A stretch of 64,000 bases of DNA from Spirochaeta thermophila DSM 6192 (GTDB lineage: Bacteria > Spirochaetota > Spirochaetia > Winmispirales > Winmispiraceae): positions 1,815,501-1,879,500 of the forward strand of contig NC_014484.1 in the NCBI RefSeq assembly GCF_000147075.1. Direction: 5' to 3'. The notes beneath the pieces are model-generated. The model ran no database searches. It was not told the origin of the DNA and saw nothing but the letters and a program-made list of their open reading frames with translations. Positions 49,514 through 57,332 of the stretch are shown piece by piece. A program made the translations under genes and the position numbers. Position 1 is the first letter of the stretch. Every line of letters starts with the position of its first letter.

Positions 49514-51843
49514 CCCCCCTCCCCCTGCTTCAGCCACACGAGCGTCCGCCCGAATCCGCCCTGTTCGGGCGGGGCGAACTGGAACCGCTCCACATGAGGG
49601 TGCGCCCGCAGGAGGTCCTGCACCCCCTTCTGGAGCACCCCCGTCCCCGTGCCGTGCACCACACTCACCTCCCGCATCCCCGCCAGCACCGCCCGGTCGA
49701 GCCACTCCTCCACCACCCGCCGCGCCTCCTCCAGCCGTATCCCCCGCACATCCAGCACCACCGGCACCCCGCCCACCGTCTCCCGCTCCACCACCACCTC
49801 CGGCCCCCTCGCCCCCCGCCCCTCGTCCACCGGCACGAGCTCCTCACCATCCACCACCACCCGCATGGTGGGAAACTGCACCACCCACTTACCCCGCTTC
49901 TCCTCCACCACCACCCCCTCCGCACGCGTCCTCACGTGCCGCACCCGCATCCCCGGCTCGATCCGCACCCTCCGCCCCCTGCGGCCCTTCACCCGCTCCA
50001 CCTCCGCCTCCTCACGCCCCACCCGCTCCTCCACCCGCGCCACCACCTCCCTCGCCCGCCGCTCCGCCTCGCGCCTCCCCTCCCGCACCTCCCGCACCGC
50101 CTCCTCCACCCGCCTCCGCGCCTCCCTGAGAAACTCCCGCAGATCCCTCACCCCTTCACGCCTCAACTCCGCCTCCCACCGCTCACACGCCTCCTCCCGC
50201 TCCCTCAGTGCCCGCTCACGAGCCTCCACCTCCCTCTCACGCCGCGCACACTCCTCCTCCCGCCACGCAAGCTCCTGCTCCCGGGTGAGCAGGTTGCGGA
50301 TGAGCACCGACACCTCCTGCCCGCGCCCCGAAAGGTACTCCTCCGCCCGCCTGCACACCCCCTCCGGCACCCCCATCCGCCGCGCGATCGCCAGGGCATA
50401 GCTCGCCCCCGGCACCCCCGGCGTGATCGTGTAGAGGGGCCTGAGACTCTCCTCGTCGAAGTTCACACTCGCGTTCATCACCCCCGGCGTGGCGTACGCA
50501 TACGCCTTGAGCGCCGCCTGATGCGTCGTCACCAGCACCCACGCCCCCCGCTGCCGCAGCTCCTCCAGCACCGCCACGGAGAGCGCACCCCCCTCCTCCG
50601 GATCCGTCCCAGAACCCAGCTCATCGAGGAGCACGAGCGAACGCGCATCCGCCTGATCCAGCACCTCCGCCACTCGCTTCATGTAGGCCGAGAACGTGGA
50701 CAGCTCGCTCTGGAGCGACTGCTCGTCGCCCAGCACCACCAGCACCCGCTCGTACACGGGAAGCACCGTCCCCTCCTCGGCCGGCACCTCCATACCGAAC
50801 TGGTGCATGAGCACCGCGAGCCCCAACGTCTTGAGGAAGACCGTCTTTCCCCCCGCATTCGCCCCCGAGAGCACGCACACCCTCACCCCCTCCTCATAGG
50901 CAAAGTCCACCGGCACCGCCTTCTCCCCCAGGAGCGGATGCCGCAGCTTCCTCCCCACCGGCCGATCCCCCCGCGCAGGAGCCACACACCGATGCACCGC
51001 ACCGTAGCGCGCCTTGGCGTACGCCGCATCGAGCACCCCCAGCACCCCCCGGGCGTACTCCACCTCGGCCCACCTGGCCCGTACCCGCTGAGAAAGCTGC
51101 CCCAACAGCCGGTCCACCACCTCCTGGTAGCGGTTCTGCTCCTGGACGAGCAGGTTGTTCTGCTCCACAATCTCGAACGGCTCGATATAGGCCGTAGCCC
51201 CGCTGGACGACACCTCATGCACAATACCCCGCACCCTGCCTCTGAAATTGATATTCACGGGCAGCACCGTGCGCCCCTCGCGCTGGGTGGGAACCGCGGC
51301 CCTGAAGACTCCCTCAAAGGCCGGATCGTGCAGGTAACGGTAGGCGATGCGCTCGATCTCCTCTTGAATCGCGCGGATCCGCTGCCGAATCTGCCTGAGC
51401 TCGGGCACCTGCTCCTCCCTGATCTCGGGCGGAAAGGCAATGTAGCGCGAGAGGAGCTCGTACTCGGCCGAGAAATCGGGCAACGCGGCCGCAGGACCGC
51501 TGAGCGGGGGAAGGTCGGCCTCCACGAGCGAGGCGCGCAGACGCATGAGCGCCTCGAACCACAACATGTAGGCACACAGATCTTCCAGGGAAAGCCGTGC
51601 TCCCTCGGTCTTGAGCAGACCCTGCAGTGCCCCGATATCGGGAAACGAGGGAGGAAGCTCCACGCCCCGGGCGATGAGGGTGCGCCACGCCCCCACCCGC
51701 GCAAGCTCCTCCTCGATAAGACGGGGATCGGTGAAAAACCCCTGCTCCCCGAGTCTTCGCCGCCCCTCCTCACTCAAGGCATACGAAGCGACCTCTTCCA
51801 GGATGAGAGGAAACTCAAGCCGCTCAACCGACCGCGCATCCAT
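49510..51843 (-). CDS. mutS2: MutS2 endonuclease/ribosome-splitting ATPase
   Basis: 777 residues. MutS2 lacks the mismatch-recognition domain and acts in anti-recombination or in splitting collided ribosomes. Order: helical clamp core, ABC ATPase with SGANAGGKTVFLKTLGL, LLDELGSGTDPEEGGAL and TTHQAALKAYAY, a long coiled coil (about 520-620, very Arg/Glu rich), KOW-like segment (IEPGMRVRHV), and C-terminal Smr domain (LDVRGIRLEEARRVV, VVHGTGTGVLQKGV). Codon composition changes inside the gene: the 5' 600 bases ordinary, the rest extremely G-rich on the coding strand. No Shine-Dalgarno; TACCAT 6 bases before the ATG. Confidence 0.95.
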   Translation of the reverse strand: MDARSVERLEFPLILEEVASYALSEEGRRRLGEQGFFTDPRLIEEELARVGAWRTLIARGVELPPSFPDIGALQGLLKTEGARLSLEDLCAYMLWFEALMRLRASLVEADLPPLSGPAAALPDFSAEYELLSRYIAFPPEIREEQVPELRQIRQRIRAIQEEIERIAYRYLHDPAFEGVFRAAVPTQREGRTVLPVNINFRGRVRGIVHEVSSSGATAYIEPFEIVEQNNLLVQEQNRYQEVVDRLLGQLSQRVRARWAEVEYARGVLGVLDAAYAKARYGAVHRCVAPARGDRPVGRKLRHPLLGEKAVPVDFAYEEGVRVCVLSGANAGGKTVFLKTLGLAVLMHQFGMEVPAEEGTVLPVYERVLVVLGDEQSLQSELSTFSAYMKRVAEVLDQADARSLVLLDELGSGTDPEEGGALSVAVLEELRQRGAWVLVTTHQAALKAYAYATPGVMNASVNFDEESLRPLYTITPGVPGASYALAIARRMGVPEGVCRRAEEYLSGRGQEVSVLIRNLLTREQELAWREEECARREREVEARERALREREEACERWEAELRREGVRDLREFLREARRRVEEAVREVREGRREAERRAREVVARVEERVGREEAEVERVKGRRGRRVRIEPGMRVRHVRTRAEGVVVEEKRGKWVVQFPTMRVVVDGEELVPVDEGRGARGPEVVVERETVGGVPVVLDVRGIRLEEARRVVEEWLDRAVLAGMREVSVVHGTGTGVLQKGVQDLLRAHPHVERFQFAPPEQGGFGRTLVWLKQGEGG

Positions 51844-51849
51844 GCCCCC

Positions 51850-51878
51850 ATGGTACGGCAACACGCCCCCTTCCGCAA
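51850..51878 (-). promoter_or_regulatory. Leaderless-type promoter of mutS2
   Basis: TTGCGG (51873-51878), 17 bases, TACCAT (51850-51855), 6 bases, ATG. Confidence 0.55.
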
Positions 51879-51898
51879 CACCCACCCCCGCACAAACA

Positions 51899-51922
51899 CA
51901 CCGGGAGGACGCCCTCCCGGTG
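51899..51922 (-). terminator. Hairpin after the small coupled frame at 51925
   Basis: Perfect 10-bp stem CACCGGGAGG/CCTCCCGGTG with 4-base loop, followed on the minus strand by TGTTTGTG, a weak U tract. It separates the murI-rsgA transcript from the mutS2 promoter. Confidence 0.6.
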
Positions 51923-51924
51923 CC

Positions 51925-52122
51925 TTACAGCGACACACCGGTGGAGAGCTTGATCCCCCACGACTCGAAGTACTCGACGTTATACGTGTCGGCTGAGAAG
52001 CGGAAGAGAAGATTGTGCGTGAGGGGGACGAAGATGCCCAGCTCCAGCCCCCACGGCCACATCGCCGGCACCTGTTCCTCCATGCGGTCGAATCCCTCAA
52101 GGGAAGAGGAAGGCCCCCTCAC
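51925..52122 (-). CDS. Small frame coupled to the GIY-YIG gene; possible outer-membrane-protein fragment
   Basis: 65 codons. The GTG overlaps the TGA of the upstream gene (GTGA), as in real operon pairs here, and a terminator hairpin follows. The product WGLELGIFVPLTHNLLFRFS with a terminal GIKLSTGVSL looks like the last two or three strands of a beta barrel, without a signal peptide, so it may be a gene remnant. Uncertain. Confidence 0.4.
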   Translation of the reverse strand: MRGPSSSLEGFDRMEEQVPAMWPWGLELGIFVPLTHNLLFRFSADTYNVEYFESWGIKLSTGVSL

Positions 52123-52592
52123 TCACCTTCGCAGGAAAGGTCCTGCCATCTCACCATGCCGTGGGGAAGCTCCCGGTTGAGCGGCGGGACCTCGCCGAAG
52201 CGCCTGAAGTAGCACTTGAGGAGGCGCTCCTCCTCGCGCTTGGCCTCGGAGGGAGTGGAGAGGCCCGCATACGAGTACTGGAGCGCCCACTCACCCTCCT
52301 CGATGCGGCGGGCAAAGGCCTCCACGTTCCTCATAAGGAAGAAGGCGAGCTTTCCCTCGGCGTGTCGCGCCCTCCTTCGGCGCATGGCCTCGTGAAACCT
52401 GAGGAGCCGACGCCGGATGCTCCTCGCCCTCCCTATGTGGAGGATCCCCTCCTCGTCGGTGGCGAGGAAGCGGGGAATGGGGACAGGCCGTCCGGCCCCA
52501 TCCACCAGACGGAGACAGTAGACCGAAGGGGTGTCGGGAAGCCGGTGGGACGGGATCTCATCCACAGGTCTCCATGTGTGCCATGCGAGCAT
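52119..52592 (-). CDS. GIY-YIG nuclease-like protein
   Basis: 157 residues. A GIY-YIG-like core is suggested by PSVYCLRLVDGAGRP and LHIGRARSIRRRLLRFHEAM (the YIG half as HIG), followed by WALQYSYAGLSTPSEAKREEERLL with a Glu that could close the active site. The first half is YC rather than GIY, so nuclease activity is uncertain. ATG start without a clear Shine-Dalgarno. Lies 82 bases after rsgA, probably the same transcript. Confidence 0.65.
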   Translation of the reverse strand: MLAWHTWRPVDEIPSHRLPDTPSVYCLRLVDGAGRPVPIPRFLATDEEGILHIGRARSIRRRLLRFHEAMRRRRARHAEGKLAFFLMRNVEAFARRIEEGEWALQYSYAGLSTPSEAKREEERLLKCYFRRFGEVPPLNRELPHGMVRWQDLSCEGE

Positions 52593-52674
52593 CGCGGGCC
52601 TCTCCTCGACGAAGTATCCGACGGCAGTCCGTAGCGCGCTCTCTCATGGGAGGGCGCGGCCGGAATCCTGCCTC

Positions 52675-53607
52675 TCACCCGTACTCCTCCTGCTCGAGGA
52701 GCTCGAGCTCCTCCCGCAGCCTGAGGTAGCTCTCGTAGCGCTCGGGGTCGATGCGGCCTTTCATCACCGCCTCTTTCACCGCGCAGTCGGGCTCGTCCAT
52801 GTGCTGGCACGAGGGATAGGCGCACTCCTTGGCATAGGGCTCGAACTCGCGGAAGCACCACCCCACATCACGGGAGGAGGTCCCGTAGGGCACGAACTCC
52901 CGCACCCCGGGGGTATCGATCACCTCGAAGCCCCGGGCATGGAAGAGGCGTGAGTAGTTGGTGACGTGGGAGCCACGGTTGTACTTGCGCGAGATCTCCC
53001 CCACACGCTGGCCTGCGCCGGGCACGAGGGTGTTGAGGAGCGACGACTTGCCCACCCCCGATTGCCCCACGAGCACCACGGTCTTCCCCTGAAAGAACTC
53101 CACCAGGGCGGGGATCCCCTCGCCGGTCTTCACCGAGATCATGCGCACGTGGTAGCCGATCTCGGTGTAGAGGGAGAGACGGCGTTCCACGTGTGGGGGG
53201 ACGCCCAGGTCCTTCTTGTTGAGGAGCACGAGGGCCTCGCACCCTTCGGTGAGCTCGGCCGCCACGAGGACCCGGTCGATGAAGCGCGGCCTGAAGGGCG
53301 GCTGGTCGGGGCTCATAAGGCAGACGAGGAAATCGAGGTTGGCCGCGAGGGTCTGGGGGGCCTTTCGCTTGAGGTTGTAGCGGAGAAAGGCGTTCTTCCG
53401 TTCGAGCCTGCGCTCGATGGAGCCCTTGTGCTCCTCGATGGGGTTTTCCTCGAACTCCACCCGGTCGCCGGGAGCGAGGGGGTTGTAGTCTCCTACGGCA
53501 TCCTCGAGGACTTTTCCTTTTATACGGCACTCGTAGAGGGCGCCCGTGCCTTCCTCCTCTACGGTGAAGATGTTGTTGATGCCCATGAGCACCAGGCCTC
53601 TTCTCAT
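52675..53607 (-). CDS. rsgA: Ribosome small subunit-dependent GTPase RsgA
   Basis: 310 residues. Circularly permuted GTPase of 30S maturation: OB fold, then LNKKDL (G4) ahead of GQSGVGKSSLLNTLVPG (G1) and DTPGVREF (G3), and the C-terminal zinc site CAYPSCQHMDEPDC. ATG overlaps the murI stop (ATGA), GGAGGTGTG upstream. An operon with murI and a zinc-ribbon gene. Confidence 0.96.
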   Translation of the reverse strand: MRRGLVLMGINNIFTVEEEGTGALYECRIKGKVLEDAVGDYNPLAPGDRVEFEENPIEEHKGSIERRLERKNAFLRYNLKRKAPQTLAANLDFLVCLMSPDQPPFRPRFIDRVLVAAELTEGCEALVLLNKKDLGVPPHVERRLSLYTEIGYHVRMISVKTGEGIPALVEFFQGKTVVLVGQSGVGKSSLLNTLVPGAGQRVGEISRKYNRGSHVTNYSRLFHARGFEVIDTPGVREFVPYGTSSRDVGWCFREFEPYAKECAYPSCQHMDEPDCAVKEAVMKGRIDPERYESYLRLREELELLEQEEYG

Positions 53608-54464
53608 TCGAGCACACCTCCAAAGGAGACTCCGTAGTGCCGGGTGAACCTGACATACCGACCCTCGGGAGGGGTCCGCCCGGTGAGGTAGAACGAGGCT
53701 GTAGAGGGGCCCCTCCTCCCACAGGGGAGGTACGAGAGGAGGTGGACGAGCCTGCGGCCCACTCCTTCCCGGGAGTCTATCACCTGCACGTGCTCCCCTG
53801 CGAGGGAGCGGATCTGGGCCTCGAGGAACACGAAGTGGGTGCAGCCGAGCACGATGGTGTCGGCGCCCTGGGCCACACAGCGCTCCACCGCCTCCCGGAC
53901 TGCGGTGCGGCGTTCCTCCTCTGCGGCATCGATGAAGCGGTGTTCCACGAACTCCACGATGTGCGGGGAAGGGACCTTCACCACCCGCGCGCCGTTCGCA
54001 TAGGCGGCGATGAGCTCGTCGGTGTAGAAATCCCTCAGGGTCCGCTCGGTGGCAAGAAGGCCTACGACGCCCGTACGGGTGAGGGAGGCGGCGGGCTTGA
54101 TGGCGGGCACCACGCCCACGAAGGGGATCTCGTACCGGGCACGCAGGGCGGGCAGCCCCACCACCGAGGCGGTGTTGCAGGCGAGCACCACGAGCTTCGG
54201 CCTGAACCGGCGAAGCAGATCGGCCACCAGGTCCACCAGGATGGCCTCGAGCTCTTCGTGGGATCTGGGACCGTAGGGGAAGTGGGCCCTGTCGGCGACA
54301 TAGACGAACTCCTCGCCCTCGATGTGCTCGAGGGCCCACAGGAGGTAGGGGATACCGCCTATCCCAGAATCCAGAAAGAGCACCGGCCGGCACGAGTCAT
54401 CCAAAGAGGTCTTCAAGCGCTTTGCGAGCTCTTCTTCGTTCCTCCGCGTTCCTGTCTCCTGCAT
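53604..54464 (-). CDS. murI: Glutamate racemase
   Basis: 286 residues. Makes D-glutamate for peptidoglycan. Both catalytic cysteines are visible in VLACNTASVVGLPAL and IVLGCTHFVFLEAQI; the N-terminal glycine loop is LFLDSGIGGIPYLLWAL. ATG at 54464 chosen for GGAAGAGGACC upstream; it starts 68 bases inside the preceding zinc-ribbon gene. A TTG at 54404 would give a shorter protein closer to the family N terminus. Confidence 0.93.
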   Translation of the reverse strand: MQETGTRRNEEELAKRLKTSLDDSCRPVLFLDSGIGGIPYLLWALEHIEGEEFVYVADRAHFPYGPRSHEELEAILVDLVADLLRRFRPKLVVLACNTASVVGLPALRARYEIPFVGVVPAIKPAASLTRTGVVGLLATERTLRDFYTDELIAAYANGARVVKVPSPHIVEFVEHRFIDAAEEERRTAVREAVERCVAQGADTIVLGCTHFVFLEAQIRSLAGEHVQVIDSREGVGRRLVHLLSYLPCGRRGPSTASFYLTGRTPPEGRYVRFTRHYGVSFGGVLE

Positions 54465-54678
54465 GGTCCTCTTCCGTCGGTGTGAAGTAGTCGCAGAAAT
54501 TGGCCCTGTCCTTCTCGGCGACCCGTTCGGGGATGGTCTCCCTGCACTCCCAGTGGGCGTTGGGATCGTAGAATCTGCAGTTGAGGCAGACCCGTGCCTC
54601 CTTGCCACAGGAGGGGCAGAGCGTGGAACGGTACACCTTCTCCACCTCGATGGGCGCCCCGCAGGCATAGCATCTCAT
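54397..54678 (-). CDS. Small multi-zinc-ribbon protein
   Basis: 93 residues with four Cys pairs or singles: CYACG, CPSCG, CLNC, then WECRE and FCDYF. The pattern suggests one or two zinc ribbons. It ends with a charged helix (RRRARKALEDLFG). Function unknown; probably nucleic-acid or protein binding. No Shine-Dalgarno; TAGAAT lies 7 bases before the ATG, with a poor -35. Its 3' end overlaps murI by 68 bases. Confidence 0.85.
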   Translation of the reverse strand: MRCYACGAPIEVEKVYRSTLCPSCGKEARVCLNCRFYDPNAHWECRETIPERVAEKDRANFCDYFTPTEEDHAGDRNAEERRRARKALEDLFG

Positions 54679-54692
54679 GGTGTATATTCTAA

Positions 54693-54721
54693 TTGTAAAA
54701 TCCACGGAAATAAAGTATCCT
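54693..54721 (+). promoter_or_regulatory. Leaderless-type promoter of the pentapeptide gene
   Basis: TTGTAA (54693-54698), 17 bases, TATCCT (54716-54721), 6 bases, ATG. The -35 is next to the -10 of the divergent zinc-ribbon gene (54686-54691). Confidence 0.65.
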
Positions 54722-54727
54722 GTGCAC

Positions 54728-55336
54728 ATGTTCGTCCCTACGCCGTGTGCACATGAGGGATGTCCGGGTTTTGCCGTCTCGGGGTACGATCGGTGTTTCT
54801 CCCATCTTACGGCCGATGAACAGGAGGCGTTCGCCTCCCGGATACGTGAGATGCTCACCCGGCAGGAGCGGATCACCGATCTCTCGCTCTCGGGCATGGA
54901 CCTTTCGGGGCTTCCGCTCTCGGGGAAGCGGCTATATGCCTGCAATCTCTCCGGATGTCGTCTCTCGAACACCAGGGTGGAGAAGCTCCTGCTCAGACTC
55001 TGTTTCCTGGACGGGAGTGTCTTCGAGGGGGTGACATTCACCGGCCTGGATACGAACTTCTGCAGTTTTGCGGGGTCGCGTGTGGTGGGGTGTACAGTGG
55101 AGGAGTCGGATGTGCTCACCTCGAATTTCAACGGCAGTATCTTCGAGGAGAGCGAGTTCAAAAGCTGCGATCTCTACCACTCCCGCTTCATGCTGAGCTC
55201 GCTCAGGAAGGTCCGTTTCTACGACTGCAACCTGAAGCGTACGTACTTTATCGGGGCTCTGTTGGAGGAGGTGACGTTCCCCTACTCCAACGACGAGGAT
55301 GCCTACTTCGCGCCGAAGGAGGAGACGCCGCTGTGA
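54728..55336 (+). CDS. Pentapeptide-repeat protein with N-terminal Cys/His knuckle
   Basis: 202 residues. N terminus CAHEGCPGF followed by CFSHL looks like a small zinc knuckle (CxxxxC...CxxH). From about residue 55 on, pentapeptide repeats (A/S/C-N/D-L/F-x-x) are continuous: LSGMDLSGLPLSGKRLYACN, SNFNGSIFEESEFKSCDLYH, building a right-handed quadrilateral helix. Function unknown. GTGA overlap with the next gene. Confidence 0.85.
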   Translation: MFVPTPCAHEGCPGFAVSGYDRCFSHLTADEQEAFASRIREMLTRQERITDLSLSGMDLSGLPLSGKRLYACNLSGCRLSNTRVEKLLLRLCFLDGSVFEGVTFTGLDTNFCSFAGSRVVGCTVEESDVLTSNFNGSIFEESEFKSCDLYHSRFMLSSLRKVRFYDCNLKRTYFIGALLEEVTFPYSNDEDAYFAPKEETPL

Positions 55337-55926
55337 AGGTCTTCGCCCACTTCTCGCTCCCGGGGTTCTCCAACACGTACCTGGTGGGTCCCGAGGAAGG
55401 GGGGGATGCGATCCTGGTGGATCCGGGGTGTTTCGACGAGTACCTCCTCAACCTGGTGGAGGATCACGGCTACTACGTGCGGCACGTGCTGGTCACCCAC
55501 GGCCACCGGAACCATTTCCAGGGGATCAAGACGATTCTCAGGATCTACGACGCCACGGTCTACGCGAATACGCCTCACCTCGATGGGGTGTTGTGCGAGA
55601 TGGTGCACGAGGGGCGGCGGCTCGATCTGGGGTGGGTGGAGGTGAGGGTGCTCTCCCTTCCCGGCCACTCGCGGGACTCGGTGGCGTATGTGGTGGGGCC
55701 GTACGTGTTCACGGGCGATGCCCTCACCTCGGGGAAGGTGGGAAGTCCGGTGAATCCTCAGGGGAAGGCGCTCCTCATCGCCTACCTCAATCAGAAGCTG
55801 CTCGCGCTTCCGGGACACTACATCATCTTTCCGGGGCACGGGCCTCCCACCACGGTGCGGACCGAGGCGGCGTTCAACGTGGATCTCCGTCTGACGCCCG
55901 GGCGAGGGCCCGGAGTATCTGTTTGA
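55333..55926 (+). CDS. MBL-fold protein with Asn in the metal motif
   Basis: 197 residues, GloB-like. Expected metal ligands are present in LPGHSRDSV, FTGDALTSG and FPGHGPPTT, but the first motif is THGHRNHFQG, that is HxHxNH instead of HxHxDH. The second metal site may be weak or lost. GTG start overlapping the pentapeptide stop (GTGA). Its 3' end overlaps rluD by 53 bases tail to tail, inside a G-rich patch. Confidence 0.85.
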   Translation: MKVFAHFSLPGFSNTYLVGPEEGGDAILVDPGCFDEYLLNLVEDHGYYVRHVLVTHGHRNHFQGIKTILRIYDATVYANTPHLDGVLCEMVHEGRRLDLGWVEVRVLSLPGHSRDSVAYVVGPYVFTGDALTSGKVGSPVNPQGKALLIAYLNQKLLALPGHYIIFPGHGPPTTVRTEAAFNVDLRLTPGRGPGVSV

Positions 55927-56833
55927 ACCGCCGGGGGAGCGGGGCCCTGAAGGTGAGGAGGCCCCTCCCGGGGATGCGGATGGTGAGGAGATAGGCGTGG
56001 AGCATGAGGGTGGCGTCGGGGAAGCGGGTGTCGGGGCGGGCGTAGAGGGGGTCTCCGAGGATGGGGCACCCAAGCGCGGCGGTGTGGACGCGGAGCTGGT
56101 GGGTGCGGCCGGTGGTGGGGTAGAGGGCGACGAAGGAGTGGGTGCCGAAGGCGGCGAGGAGGCGGTAGCGGGTGTGGGAGTACTTGCCCCGGTCCGGTGT
56201 CGAGAGGAGGGTGAACTTCTTGCGGTGCACGGGGTGACGGGCGAGGTGACCTTCGATGTCTCCTTCCCGGGCAGGGGGGGTGCCTTTGAGTACGGCGAGG
56301 TAGAGTTTCTTCGTCTCTTTTTCCTTGAACTGTGCGGCGAGGAAGTGGTGGGTGGCGGGGTCTTTGGCCACCACGAGGACGCCCGAGGTGTCTTTGTCGA
56401 GGCGGTGGACGATGCCGATGCGCATGCGTTCCTCGTCATCGAGCTCCTCCGAGGTGGCGCGGGCGGCGAGTTCGTGTGAGTAGTGGAGGAGGCCGTGGAC
56501 GAGGGTGCCGGTGGGGTTGCCCGCCCCGGGGTGTACGACGAGGCCCTGGGGTTTGTCGATGACGAGGCAGTGCGGGTCTTCGTAGAGGATGGTGAAGGGG
56601 ACGGGTTCGGGGGTGAGATCGGGTGGGGCTTCGGGGAGGAGGGTGCCGGCGATGCGGGCGCCGGCGTGGACGCGCTGGGAGGGTTTGGCGGGCCGGCCGT
56701 CGAGGGCAAGATCGGCGATGCGCTGCTTGACCTGGCTGCGGGTGATGCCGAGGAGTTCGGCGAGGGCCTGGTCGAGACGGAGTCCGTCGAGGTGGGGGGG
56801 GACGTGGAGGGAGAAGGGGGTGGGGTCAGTCAT
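55874..56833 (-). CDS. RluA/RluD-family rRNA pseudouridine synthase
   Basis: 319 residues. N-terminal S4 domain (LRLDQALAELLGITRSQVKQ), catalytic GIVHRLDKDTSGVLVVAK with the Asp nucleophile, and TGRTHQLRVHTAALGCPILG. RluD-like; the exact uridine is not readable. ATG at 56833 (56839 also possible), overlapping the preceding stop. The coding strand here is C-rich (CCC, ACC, GCC), the opposite of other skewed genes, because the plus strand is the G-rich one. Confidence 0.92.
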   Translation of the reverse strand: MTDPTPFSLHVPPHLDGLRLDQALAELLGITRSQVKQRIADLALDGRPAKPSQRVHAGARIAGTLLPEAPPDLTPEPVPFTILYEDPHCLVIDKPQGLVVHPGAGNPTGTLVHGLLHYSHELAARATSEELDDEERMRIGIVHRLDKDTSGVLVVAKDPATHHFLAAQFKEKETKKLYLAVLKGTPPAREGDIEGHLARHPVHRKKFTLLSTPDRGKYSHTRYRLLAAFGTHSFVALYPTTGRTHQLRVHTAALGCPILGDPLYARPDTRFPDATLMLHAYLLTIRIPGRGLLTFRAPLPRRFKQILRALARASDGDPR

Positions 56834-57332
56834 GGGCATCCCCGGGGGTGGGGTAGGTGGCGAAGGGGGAGGGTGCGGCGTGAAGGGGGGCGGGCCGGAG
56901 GGGAAGGAGGGGCTGAGAGGCCTGGGGGGCGGGGGTGGGGGCCGGGGCGGCGGGCCGGGAGGAGCGGCGGCGAGCCACGATGAGGGCGTCGATGAAGGCG
57001 GCCGCGAGCGAGATGCCGCCGGCGATGAGGTAGATGCGGAGGTGCTCCTCGTCGGAGAGTGGCTCGCCGCCGGGCTGAGTAAAGGGGGCGGGGGCGTAGC
57101 GGGGATCCCAGTCGTGGGTGGCGTAGCGGTAGAGGGAGTACCCGAGGTTGGTGAACAAGAGGGCAAAGGGGAAGATGCCCAGTGAGATGATCTCGAACCG
57201 GCGGATGGTGTGCGCCCAGGTGGGGAACTCCTCGGGCCGGTAGGGTTCGTAGGGCGGGGGGGTGGCCTCGGGGGAGAGGGGGGTGAGGGGGAGGGCGAGG
57301 AGGACGAGGAGGGAGGTGAGGCGGGCTCTCAC
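56826..57332 (-). CDS. Membrane-associated protein of unknown function
   Basis: 168 residues. Signal-peptide-like N terminus (LTSLLVLLALPLTPLS), then two hydrophobic segments (FEIISLGIFPFALLFTNLGY and IYLIAGGISLAAAFIDALIV) and a Pro/Ala-rich tail of about 45 residues. Function not recognised; the FEIISLG-Y pattern recurs in small spirochaetal membrane proteins, from memory. GTG start overlapping yggS (GTGA). Confidence 0.7.
   Translation of the reverse strand: MRARLTSLLVLLALPLTPLSPEATPPPYEPYRPEEFPTWAHTIRRFEIISLGIFPFALLFTNLGYSLYRYATHDWDPRYAPAPFTQPGGEPLSDEEHLRIYLIAGGISLAAAFIDALIVARRRSSRPAAPAPTPAPQASQPLLPLRPAPLHAAPSPFATYPTPGDAHD

Noticed and set aside
49594-51996. 800-codon antisense frame over mutS2
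   Set aside because: His/Pro/Leu-rich shadow produced by the C-rich plus strand; no motif.
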